64,000 nt of DNA from positions 24,160-88,159 of the forward strand of contig BQKZ01000144.1 of the NCBI GenBank assembly GCA_036244855.1, read 5' to 3'. The notes beneath the pieces were generated by a model. It was not told where the DNA came from and ran no database searches. It was given only the letters and a program-made list of their open reading frames with translations. The stretch is from Temnopleurus reevesii. Lineage: Eukaryota; Echinodermata; Echinoidea; Temnopleuroida; Temnopleuridae. Of this stretch, positions 24,001 to 34,157 are shown piece by piece. The position numbers and the translations under genes are program-made. Every line of letters starts with the position of its first letter. Position 1 is the stretch's first letter.

Positions 24001-26633
24001 AAAAGAGAATCTGAGGCAATTGCCTTTATTTACTCCTGTTATAACCTCAACCATTTCCCCCTATGAAAACAGTTTGTACTTGGAAGTAAAAATTGTTTAG
24101 TTAATGATGGCAGAAAAGCATGGATTTATTAATTATCATAATGTATGATACTGCAGGAAAAGTTTGTTGTGTCCGTTTGATTTGTGTAGTGCTATGCAAT
24201 GTACAAGTTTGCGAGCCATCCAGCTCTCTCAAAAGTGTATCAAAGTGTACAGGTAATTGAGCATAACATGAATTTTGAACAAGTTATCGTTTAGTTGCCC
24301 TTAAATGCCATGTAAAATAAGGTCATAAAGGCTATATTTATACTTTTTTCATTTTTCCAACCACAATTGACACAATACGTGAGAGAATATAGATTCAGAA
24401 GGGAGCAAAAAGCCAAGAAAACATCAAAAATTACTTTCCAGATTGTATTTCACTTTTTTTATCCATGAAAAATACAGTGTTTTTAATTTAAATGAAAAGT
24501 TAGAAAAACATCATAAATAAATTAGGTCAACCATTTTTAGAGAGTTGGTCTGTTGAGGACAACCAAACAATATTTTTGTTAGTCTTAATCAATTTTTTTT
24601 ACATCTTTCGCTTTGTTTCAGATGAATGCTGGATAGCAGAGAGCACCAATCAAGATACCGGAATCCCTCAACAGATTGCGGAATGTGCTGGACCAAGTAT
24701 TATTCTAAGACCATCCGCTGATGACCTAGTACATGGTGATTTCACAGGAGGAAACGTCTCCTGTGCAATACCAGAATCAGTACCCAAAGCTATTCCTCTT
24801 CAAAGCTCACTTAATGTGAAAGATGAAAGGATCAGTCAAGAATATGCGGTTGGAGTTTGTGATACATGGGAACCTGCTGTGACAAGTTCAAGGACTGCTG
24901 AAGGTGAGGGTACCCGTTGTCTAGAAGAAGCTGTTGGAGTTCCTTACAGGTCAGAACCTAGTCTTGTTTTGGATAGTTCAAGGGGTGTTGAAGGTGAACT
25001 GACCGGTATTCATCTAGACGTGGTTCAAGGTCATGTTATGTCAGACCCTGAACGTGTCTCAGAAAGTTTAACTATAGGAGAAAGCGAAAAGTCTGGTATT
25101 CAAAATTATGTAGGAAGCGTAAGTGATGGGTCAAACCCTAAAGATATTCTAAATAATCTCAGGGTTACTGAAGGAATAAGAACTGGTATTCAAGAAGGCA
25201 TGGTTGGAGTTCATATTGGGTCGGATCCTCATAAAGGATCAAACACATCCAGGATTGCGGAAGGTGGAAGAACTGGTATTCTAGACATGGCAGGAGTTAT
25301 AGACAGGTTAGGGAGAGACAAAAGGTCTGGTAATCGAAAGTATGTGGTTGTCAAAAGTGAAAGGTCAAAACTTCGGCCTGTTTCGAAAAATTCAAGGTTT
25401 GCGGATGGCAAAAGAACTGACATTCAAGCAGATTTGGTTGGAGTTAGTGATAGGTCAGAGCTTAGACATGTTTCAAAAAGCTCAAGGATTTTGGAAGGCG
25501 AAAGGAATCATAATCGAGAGGATGTGGGTGGCCCAAGTGATGGGTCCCAACCTGACCGTATTTCAAACTTTGAAGGAATCACATATAAATGTTCCGTTTG
25601 TGGGAAAGTATACACCAAACCGTGCCACCTTGAGATACATTTAAGAACGCACAATGGAGTACAACTCCACAAATGTTTCAGTTGCAGCCAGAGATTCGCA
25701 GATAAGTCGAAGTTGAAGGAGCACGAGCTAAGGCATGTGGGTGGCCCAAGTGATGGGTCCCAACCTGACCGTATTTCAAACTTTGAAGGAATCACATATA
25801 AATGTTCCGTTTGTGGGAAAGTATACACCAAACCGCGCCACCTTGAGATACATTTGAGAACGCACAATGGAGTACAACTCCACAAATGTTTCTGTTGCGG
25901 CCAGAGATTCGCAGATAAGTCGAAGTTGAAGGAGCACGAGCTAAGGCATGCCGGAGGTGGACCGTATCACTGCGCGTATTGTAGCTTAGCCTTCCGCAAA
26001 ATACGCGCTCTGAAAAGACACACGATCAAACACACCGGAGGTAAGCCTTTCCAATGTCTGATCTGCGACGATGCGTTCCCGACCATGGCATGTCTGCAGA
26101 GACACGTCACAAAACACAAACCCCCGCCGACTTATCGTTGCTCCGACTGCAACCGATGCTTCTCGAATCAAACAAATTACAAACGACACATACGTGAGCA
26201 CTCCAAAGACACACCTCACCCTGAAAAGAAGGGAACAGCCGAACGAAGGCCGCACCAGTGCTGCATCTGTAATAAATCTTTCGCCGCTTTGCAAATTCTT
26301 CGCAGGCACATCAAGTGTCATACGGGACAGAAACCCTATCAGTGTTCGTACTGCGATAAGGGCTTCACTGCGAACAGCTCCCTCTTACACCACCTTCGAT
26401 GCCACACGGGAGAAAAACCCCATCAGTGCACAGTTTGCGGGAGATGTTTTACAGTGAAGAGAACCCTTGAATGTCATATGAGAATCCACACGGGACAAAA
26501 GCCATTTTCTTGTCCGATTTGTAACAAGGCTTTTAGAAATAGAAGTGGACGCTGGAGCCACATGAAACGACATTCTAGGGAAAATATTCAAACTGAACAA
26601 GGACAGGAGCAAGGTGGCCTGTCGAATGAGTAG
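21035..26633 (+). CDS. C2H2 zinc-finger protein with HTH/Cys-rich N-terminal half
   Basis: Three exons, 21035-21860, 22969-23112 and 24622-26633, join in phase to give 993 residues. Residues 1-275: basic start, a helix-turn-helix-like segment (LLSAGLSQIEVVAIIPVGGS), then a WREYVRAFRPRL...CSCRHNIEMEI region with a charged helix. This resembles the part that precedes the DDE core in some invertebrate transposases; no catalytic core follows. Exon 2 is acidic and holds VKEE, a SUMO-type site. Exon 3 first encodes about eight degenerate 33-residue repeats (SSR..EG.RTGIQ....GV), then eleven C2H2 fingers. Fingers 1-2 and 3-4 are a 213-bp in-frame duplication. Later fingers have HTGEKP-type linkers, so DNA binding in the nucleus is expected. 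The ATG at 21035 is chosen as the first in-frame ATG after the acceptor at 20958. The identity of the N-terminal domain is an inference. Confidence 0.85.
22170..22310 (-). repeat. Dispersed repeat family R, copy in the zinc-finger gene's first intron
   Basis: On the minus strand it reads GAAGGAACAAAGGATTTGGA, then GAAAGTAAACAACTTAAG. The same block occurs near 14395-14425 (minus), 30178-30215 and 41368-41395 (plus), in each case beside a CATTGAAGC or AAATTTCCTT-like stretch. It is a dispersed element of unknown type. Confidence 0.5.
23163..23360 (-). mobile_element. tRNA-derived SINE copy
   Basis: Minus-strand copy with GTTCTCACTCTCGCCTTTCA, a B-box-like AGGTTCGCATACC and the body AAGAAATTTATCCACATTGT followed by GCTGCACTCAACC. 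It lies in the intron between the second and third zinc-finger exons. Confidence 0.7.
23406..23581. mobile_element. MITE family B, copy 1
   Basis: The ends CCAGGGTGGTATTTCACC and GGTAAAACACTGCCCAGG form the TIRs. Inward, the arms continue as AAGATAAAACGAC and GTCTTTCTTATCTT, plus paired GAACGACT/GTCGTTCT words. A second copy lies at 44041-44207. It is flanked by two SINE copies in opposite orientation. Confidence 0.75.
23675..23870 (+). mobile_element. tRNA-derived SINE copy
   Basis: It begins with TAGTGTAGAGGTTCTGA (A-box-like) and has a B-box-like AGATTCGAATGCC, then the shared body AAGAAATTTATCCACATTGT and GCTGCACT. It is the best-preserved tRNA-like head among the copies here. Confidence 0.75.
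25522..25947 (+). repeat. 213-bp in-frame tandem duplication of two zinc fingers
   Basis: The block starting TGTGGGTGGCCCAAGTGATG at about 25523 recurs exactly 213 bases later. Each unit encodes a GGPSDGSQPDRISNFEG spacer and two fingers (YKCSVC... and LHKCF.C...). The copies differ at only a few bases, giving Cys/Arg, Ser/Cys and Ser/Gly changes, so the duplication looks recent. Confidence 0.9.
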
Positions 26634-26879
26634 TCGCTATGAACCTGTTATTGAGTGATCAGACAGGTTTGGTATCCGAACAGCGGATTGTTATAATTAT
26701 TTTGAAAAGATGACATTGACTATTTCATGAATTTGGTCAAAGTGATTATTAGATTCCTAATTTGAAATAATCATAGTATTTACTTTTTTTTCTTTTTTTC
26801 CTTTTTTTTTTGTTGTGCGCGCCTCTTGGTTGCCCACCCTATTCTGCATTTTCTGTTAATTACTGCTTATTGTATTGGA

Positions 26880-27050
26880 TTTTGATCACTCATAACTCCA
26901 CTCAAGCAGCATTCTTTCTACCTTTCTACCTTTCTACCTTCAACCTTTTCTCCAACTATCCTCTACTATTCTCTACCGCGCCTAGAGCATCCAGCAGAAT
27001 GGAATCGCCGCATTATAAATTGCATCTATTAATATTATTATTATTAATAA
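26880..27050 (+). mobile_element. LINE/SINE 3' tail ending in (ATT)n
   Basis: AATCGCCGCATTATAAATTG followed by CATCTATTAATATTATTATT looks like a retrotransposon tail. It interrupts the first copy of the duplicated 3' flank of the zinc-finger gene and is absent from the second copy at 27.7 kb. Confidence 0.4.
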
Positions 27051-27295
27051 TTGTCAATTTCAAAATTAATTTTCTTCACATTATTTTTTGTGAAGCGTTT
27101 GGACACCCCTTCCTTTTGATACTACTTTCCAACTTTCCCAATCTCCGAAGGTCAATGACATTCTTTTTCATAGTTGTTCATTATTTGGTATGATTGAAGA
27201 CTGGTGATGATAAGAAGGACAGAGGTATAATAGGCTTCAAGGTTTTTATGCCTTCGCCACTGTAAGGTGGTTTCTGAGGCTTTTTGTCATGCTCC

Positions 27296-27925
27296 ACCTG
27301 CGGCGCTACACAGGAGAAAAAAACCCACCACTGCGTAGTTTGCGAAAGATGTTTTACAGGGAAGAGAACCCTTGACTGTCATATGAGAATCCACACGGGA
27401 CAAAAGCCATTTTCTTGTCCGATTTGTAACAAAGCGTTTAGAAATAGAAGCGGGCGATGAAGCCACATGAAACAGCATTCTTGAGAAAATATGCAAACTG
27501 AACTAGGAGCATGATAGCCTGTTGAATGAGTAGTCGCTATAAATCTGTATTGAGTGATCGACAGGTTTGCTATCCGAATAGCGGATTGTTATAATTCTTT
27601 CGAAAAGATGACATTGACTATTTCATGAATTTCTTCAATATGATTAAGATTCCTAATTTGAAATAATCATAGTATTTACCTTTGTTTGATGCATAATTAT
27701 TGCCAGTTTAAAAATATTTTTTTAGGACAGTATTTGCCAACAACTTGCCAACTGTCACAATCTTCCAAGGACAGTGTCCTTCCTTTTCACATTCATTTAT
27801 TATTTGGTATGATTGAAGATTGATGATAATAAGAACGACAGAGGCATACAGTAATAGGCTTCAAGGTTTTTATGCCTTCGCCACTGTAAGGGGGCTCCTG
27901 ATGCTTCTTCTGTCATGCTCCACCT
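27296..27925 (+). pseudogene. Duplicated, broken 3' end of the zinc-finger gene
   Basis: From 27305 to 27690 the sequence repeats the last two fingers and the 3' flank found at about 26400-26780 (for example AAAGATGTTTTACAG, CACACGGGACAAAAGCC and GATGACATTGACTATTTCAT). The segment 27770-27925 then repeats 27140-27295 (TTTGGTATGATTGAAGA, then GGCTTCAAGGTTTTTATGCC). The unit is therefore a tandem duplication of the gene's 3' end. The copy is dead: an extra A after GGAGAAAAA shifts the frame, TGG has become TGA in the last finger, and CAT TCT TGA follows. Confidence 0.85.
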
Positions 27926-27929
27926 TTTA

Positions 27930-28685
27930 TTTTGATTTAATGTGTATATTCCGAATGGTTCGCCTTTCTATAGCCTATAACATTAAAGAGATAAAATTGA
28001 TGGAAAACCAATCATATCTTTCTGGTACACACTTTGCTGTGAAATTGGGGAAATCAGTTTAATTGCATCTTTTACAGGTTTCTGTTATTGTCATGGTAGT
28101 CTAGTTTTTGCTGGCCCCTAATTCAGTCATTGGTTTATGACTACTCCAATGCAAAATTTTGCACACTACTGATCTCTTCTATTGATGAAATTATTTAATT
28201 TCATTCGCTCCTCTCTTTATCACTCTCATAGTCAGTCTTTTTAAATTCAAGTCGCTTTCTCTTGTACTCTATTGCTCTCCTCTAAGTCAAAACCAGATTT
28301 GACTAAAGCAATGTTTCCCGTACAGCTTATACTTTTTATCCATTGGAATTTATTTGTATGGGTCTGATCTTTCTAAAATATTGATCATGGCACAAAAAGC
28401 ATACAAATACAATTCTTGCCCTGTATACGTTGATGTCATCCAATCACGAAATACTTGTTTTACCCTGACTGATATAAATTAATGTATTTATAACAAATAT
28501 ATTTCCTTATCATATATGAATAAGAGGTATAGTGCTTGATAAGATGTATGACAGTTCATATATTTATCATTTCTATTTGCAGATTTATCATTTTAAGATA
28601 AATCATAAAAAATCATGAGTTATTAATTCATTTTTGATCGATGAATTGTGTATTAATGGAAATTATTTATAGAACTAAGGCAATT
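27930..28685. other. Intergenic, no supported feature
   Basis: AT-rich sequence with no recognisable exon, repeat or RNA gene. Confidence 0.6.
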
Positions 28686-28689
28686 TCAC

Positions 28690-28965
28690 ATTGGTGGCAT
28701 AGTTAGTCCTTTTACTTCAATCACAGGGTCCCGGGTTCAATTCCTGTCGGAACTAATCTCCTTTGGCAAGAAATTTTCCTTATTAGTGACTCTCACCCCA
28801 GTGCTATTCGGGTACCAGTAGGAAACAAGCGTCTTGTGGTCGGTTTAGCAGTGCGTGCCTAATAGGCGACTTCCTTATGATGTGAAGCACTTTGGTTAGT
28901 TTCAGTAGGGACTGGTAAAATGCTATATTTATAAATAACACACATTATTGTTGTTAATGGGGTTT
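28690..28965 (+). mobile_element. tRNA-derived SINE with LINE-like tail
   Basis: A tRNA-like head has TGGCATAGTTAG (A-box-like) and GGGTTCAATTCC (close to the pol III B box). The body GGCAAGAAATTTTCC is shared with the other SINE copies. The tail has GAAGCACTTTGG and AAAATGCTATATTTATAAA, similar to the LINE tail at 1885-1925, as expected if that LINE family mobilised it. Confidence 0.75.
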
Positions 28966-29489
28966 GATGGAATACTTAGCATTTCTTGCCATTTTTCATT
29001 TTGCAACATTGAACGATTATCATCATCCAACATTTTCCTTTCAGTCACTTGTCTGACAGAAATAAGGACAAAATATCTCCAGATGTATGTATGAATAGTC
29101 TATCTCTATATGATAACAGTACATTACATGTATGTCACTCTCTCATTTGAAATTACAGCGAAGCCTCATTAGAAAGAGCTCCGATAATACTTTCTTGCCA
29201 TCATCTTTGCATTCTATTCAGGGAATAAATAATCTGGTATTGCATCGCAATTTGCTATGCATCATTCATAGCACGATTGCTACATAAACAATTTTTGTTT
29301 GGGAAACTTTTCCACATACATAAAACAGTGTTGAAAATGTTTCCCATAGTATCTGAAAAGTAAAAATTCCATTGCTATTCCATCAACGTTATGATTTAAG
29401 GTTTGTTTGTTTATAAAGAGGTACTTTGTCTGGTTCCAAGGACCTCATTAATATGAGGTTTCACTGCATTTCTATTTTTTTAAAGCTTT

Positions 29490-29700
29490 GTAGTTGTTCT
29501 CAGTCTTGCCTTCCAGCCAGAGCATTGCTGTCGAACTCCACCTATGGCATTTATTCACTTCATCAAGAAATTTATCCATATTTGCTGTACTCAACCCAGG
29601 TTATTTTAATGGGTGTGGTCAGGAAGAAGTTCCACGAATGCGGAGATGTGCCAAATATGGAAGTGGTGCTGTTGCCAGGAAATATTGCAATGAGTTGCTT
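29490..29700 (+). mobile_element. Degenerate SINE copy
   Basis: It contains GTCGAACTCCACC, AAGAAATTTATCCATATTTG and CTGTACTCAACCCAGGT, diverged forms of the SINE B box and body seen at 23675. Confidence 0.5.
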
Positions 29701-30149
29701 ATCATTGTTATTTTTAAGCAACTCTTGAGGTGAATGCATGGTCAGAGGCCAAAAAAGATTGATTATTATATCAACCTCCAAACCATAATGATTCTGATGG
29801 AAGAATATGATATTTGATCATTCTAATATCATGTATTTGTAGCATATTATGATTTTTCATTTCAATTTTGACAAGCAATCCTTTTTTTATTCCTCTTTTT
29901 GAGCCAAATCATCCATATTTTTCTTTCTGAGAGATTGGGAAGTCTGCATATCTTCACCCCATCCCAAATTAGTGATACATAGACCATTTTTATGTAGTAT
30001 GTAGAAATAAAGAATGGATTGCTCCCCTTCCAGGCCCACCCCCCCCCCCCCTCTTTGGCAAAGGGCGGGGAGGGGTTGATGGGAGATGAAGACCCCCTTT
30101 TTTCTTGTCAGCAAAATAAGAAAGTGAACTTGTCTCCGACTCCGTCTTT

Positions 30150-30380
30150 TAGCAAATCCTGTAATTTGAGCAGAAGTGACAAAGAATTTGGAAAAAGTAA
30201 ACATCTTCCATTGAAGCATTTACTAAAGCTATATACAAGAGAAATTTCCTTTCCTCTTGTTCTGTGGAGAAATGTCGAACATATCTTGCAACGATTCACT
30301 GAAATGATTTGCTTTTGTATTTCATGAAGATATTGCAAATAGCTTGAATGAAGTTGTTTACTTTGTCTACTTCATTTTTC
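30150..30380 (+). repeat. Dispersed repeat family R, copy
   Basis: AATTTGGAAAAAGTAAACAT, then CCATTGAAGCATTTACTAAA and GAAATTTCCTTTCC, match copies at 22090-22300 and 41368-41460. A mirrored GTTGTTTACTTTGTC at about 30350 suggests the unit has inverted ends. Confidence 0.5.
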
Positions 30381-30769
30381 CATTGTCCTAATAGTGCTGG
30401 ATCCGCTCCTGAAACTCAATGTCTTTTAGTATTAGTTATGTGCTAACTCATATTAAACTTCTCTTATATGAAATGCTTCTCATCTTTTCTTTATTGAATT
30501 CTAAATATCAGAATATACCGCAATTGTATTTTGAAAAATAATGTTTTCTCCTGTTGTGCTTAAAAGTTTCTTCTCTTATGAGAAAATATTTGGTTCAGTT
30601 GTTTGATGACTTGCATTTTTAGTTCTTTTATCCTCATGCAGATTTAGGAAGGCTGACATTTGTGCAGTTTGTGGATATGTCAGAGTAGGCATGTGGTTGG
30701 GAAGTGAGAAAGAGAAGAATAGAAAAAGTAATTTGGGTGCATTGCAGTGAGAGAGGAAACAATTGGTGC

Positions 30770-30805
30770 ATGGGAGAGAGAGGGAGAGAGAGAGAGAGAG
30801 AGAGT
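30770..30805. repeat. (GA)n microsatellite
   Basis: GAGAGA dinucleotide run within otherwise unannotated DNA (30400-31395), in which I see no gene. Confidence 0.85.
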
Positions 30806-31399
30806 CTTTCAGAGAAGAAGGGTGGGTCACTTTTACTTCAATTCATCTTTCTACTTTTTCAAAAATATCGTAGGGGTACTCGCCCCTCAGCCCACTCGAC
30901 CCTCATCCCTCCCCCTATACACGCCTAACAACCATGTACGCTTTCTCTACTGAGTAAATTGAATACCTTGTTCAGTTGTTTGGTTCAGCTGATTCATATA
31001 TTGTCTTTGTATTGTAGATAAGAAAAAATATCTCTTGTCAAATTCTGATCTCTGAGATAGATATTATTTGGTACTTGAACGTAGAGTGGGACAAAACTCG
31101 AAGCTTTTCAAAGAATACTTGTATTTGCTTCGTCCGTAGGACACTCAAAATAAGATCGGGGAGAAATTCAATTTATTTTCAATACCGGTAATCATCTCGT
31201 CACACGTGAAAGCATGAACAACTTAACTTCTATCTATCCCCATGAATTTTCTAAATATTAATATTTATGGAACACGACGCTCGAGTAATATTGCTCTCTA
31301 ACAGTATGAAAAGCAAAGCTGTTTGATACTTTCTGCTTCAATTTGAACAAACATAATGTCATTGCAGCTTCTGTATAGCTTGAACGCTGCAATTAAGTT

Positions 31400-32125
31400 A
31401 AATAATAATACAATATGGACTAGCCTTGAGGGAGACACAACATTTATGGCCCTGAGTAGAATTGTATTGCCCGAGTCGAAGACGAGGGCAATACGACTCT
31501 ACTCACGGCCATAAATGTTGTGTCTCACGAAAGAGAAAGTCCATATTGTTATTATTAACCAAATCAGACATCTAGAGCGAACAAAAAATCCATGAAATAA
31601 AAGGGTAACTTTACCAGCATTTCTTGCTTGATGAAATTACTTTGAAGTTTCCAGATTAAGCCGAAGATTTTTCTACGCAATATATATTTCTTTAGAATAT
31701 TGGCTGCTTGTTTCGTTGCCTTCTTATTATTTTTAGCATTCATATCTTGCAAAATTCCATCGAATTCGTTGTCATCGAACGAAGTAAACTTAATTCTTCG
31801 AACTGGCCGCTTCCATGTTTGATTACAATCTGATGTCCACAAAGCACGTCGCGAGCTCAATGCACAAAAACTGCGCTCACGAGATCGCGGTCCGCGTATT
31901 TCGCATGTGAATTTATTGCCCGCTGTTTTTACACGCAAAATCCCATAGACATTTGACAGCGGGCAATAAAGTAATTTATTGACCGCTCTGTCTTTTACGG
32001 GGCAATAAAGTGGAAAAATCCCATGGCTCAGATGTCTGATACGGTTAATAATGATAAATATTGTCGGGTGATTTTGTATAAAATTCAAAGGTCTAGCAGA
32101 TGTCAACTTCACCGGGCACACTGAT
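31400..32125 (-). mobile_element. Foldback element with possible Crypton-type (DUF3504) coding remnant
   Basis: One end is a long hairpin at 31400-31558: AATATGGACTAGCCTTGAGG, GGAGACACAACATTTATGGC and the following bases are mirrored after GTCGAAGACGAGGGC, the arms being about 60-70 bases with mismatches. The other part holds a perfect inverted pair, TTATTGCCCGCTGT and ACAGCGGGCAATAA (31914-31970). On the minus strand an open frame of 185 codons contains DDNEFDGILQDMNAKNNKKA and TKQAANILKKYI. This recalls the N-terminal segment of Crypton/DUF3504 tyrosine recombinase-like proteins in marine animals (motif 'DxLxxxKNTKxATxxAVxxFxxYL', from memory). The recombinase core is not in the window. A related terminus (GGCCTTGAGGGAGA) occurs at 47443. 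Confidence 0.45.
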
Positions 32126-32139
32126 TAAAAAAAATTAGA

Positions 32140-34150
32140 ATCCCAATGGACGAAATTTATCGTGGTTCCGCACTTATCTCTCATGGAAGTGGGTCACAAA
32201 TTATATTTAATCATTTTGTTTCACAAACGGAGAATATCATACCCTTCATGTAATAACACGCATGAAAAGAGTAAAAACAAGAAAGTGTTTTGGGCAGTAT
32301 CAAAATTTTACCAACTTGATTTTATTTTGTGCTCAGTATTGCGTAAATTGAATTATCAAATTAATTATAATCATCAGGCATAGAAGGCGTAGCATTTGTA
32401 AGACGTTGCGACTAGTATCTGCACTGACACAATGAATAATTATATCATATTTGATTTGATCTATTTATCAAGACAGCAAAAGAAATACAATATATGAACA
32501 AAATAAATATCTTGACAGGATTAACCCATGAAAGCTCGAAAGTTTATATTTGCAATGGGGTCCTATACAAGCAAAATAATCAAAACAAAATACATGTATT
32601 CATGAATTAAATAAATATGAATAAAAATATATTAAATCGAATATAAAACTACATGTATGTGCAACAATTGAATAAGCACAGAATGGACTATGGAAAAAGA
32701 AAAGTATACAGGGGTCTTCGAAATCCTGTCTCGCGATAACATGATTTATTAACGTGACAAGTTACACCCCCTTGTTCCATAACCCTCTGCACAATTAATA
32801 AATGCGAAGTTTCTGATTGATTAGGTTTCATTAGGGAGAGAGTTCCAATATTTGGGTTGCATTTGTAATAAAAGCAATTTGCGATGAAAGGCAACACTTA
32901 CTTAAAGTTGGTCTGTCTAGTGTCTTGTCCATGCAAATCTTTTGCAATATGTGGTATATTATAATTTGTAATAAAATCGTCACCGTTTTTACGAACCGGC
33001 CTACTAGCGAGGGGTGGTAGCACGAACCAGTCGTAGCAATTCAATGGAACAATTAAAATAAAAAGCTATTGAAATAACATGAATTCAAGTGGTATGTCAT
33101 TGTATTTGACGCTATGTCGGGTTTTCTACGTGTTCAAGTAGCGCCACCGTAGTTATAGGCCGGTTCGTAAAAACGCTGACGAAATGATTAGCTATTCTAC
33201 TTTTGTACCATAAAATAAACAGATAAACAAACAAACATAACCGTTGTGGCATGCCAAATGCCGTGATGTATTGGACATTGTGTTTCGACGTGTTTTCTTT
33301 TTCTCGCCCACAGATACTACCCACCCAAAAGTGAGTGCGTTAACACCGATCAATAAACGTCATTAGAAATTATTATCACTGATTACTACGTTCGATTATG
33401 GGGACAAAGCTCTCGCCCACTAAAATGCGAATGATCAGGGATGTATCAAGGAATTACAACTGGGAACATAAGAGGAGGGGGGGGGTGGGGGGGGGTCAGC
33501 CCCAGTTAATTGACTGAACCCTTCCCCGACCACCCTCGACGATTACAGATGTCAACCATTATGGAATATGTATGTGCATTTGAATTCATGGCTATCATTC
33601 AAATGTCTGAGTGTATGGTTATTGATGTACTATTTTCTCTGACTTGGTTTACTAGATGTCGCGTTATTCATCCTTTTATTTTGACCTCATGCATAATCCG
33701 GAACGGTTGGCATCTCTGGTACCATAGTTTCCATGGCGGTCCAGAAAATGATTTAATCGAACGAATCATAGGCCTTATACTTACTCTGCCAGAGAGCATT
33801 ATCGTACATACGATGGATCCTCGTTATAACAAGGTCCTTCTATTTACCACGGTTAAAGGTTCTTCAAACATCCGCTTCGTAACACTTTAAAATTCGTTAT
33901 CGTGCGTTTAGGACCATTTCCTATTGTGAAGCTGCACATTTAGTATATTTTGGCAGGGCGTGAAGGATTCAATTTTCACTTATTCTTTTAAAGGCAGCTA
34001 GTATCTGACCTATTGTAATTCAATTTGTCAATTATTTCATTACATATTGTGGACTATAACAAAAATGAAACACAATTTTTTTTTTCAAGCACCACCTTTT
34101 ATCAATTAATGTTCACATACACATTCAATTAAGAATTCCAAAGTGGACAA
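32140..34150. other. Intergenic, no supported gene
   Basis: AT-rich sequence with a G-run (33477-33497) and no credible coding exon. A 126-codon open frame at 33510-33890 lacks splice context, domains or codon pattern and is not called. Confidence 0.55.
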
Positions 34151-34157
34151 TACATGA

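Noticed and set aside
28690..28760. Possible tRNA gene
   Set aside because: A- and B-box-like words are present but no cloverleaf can be drawn, and the sequence continues into a SINE body and tail.
33510..33890. 126-codon plus-strand frame
   Set aside because: No domain, splice context or repeat-derived motif; starts beside a G run; length is within chance for this much sequence.
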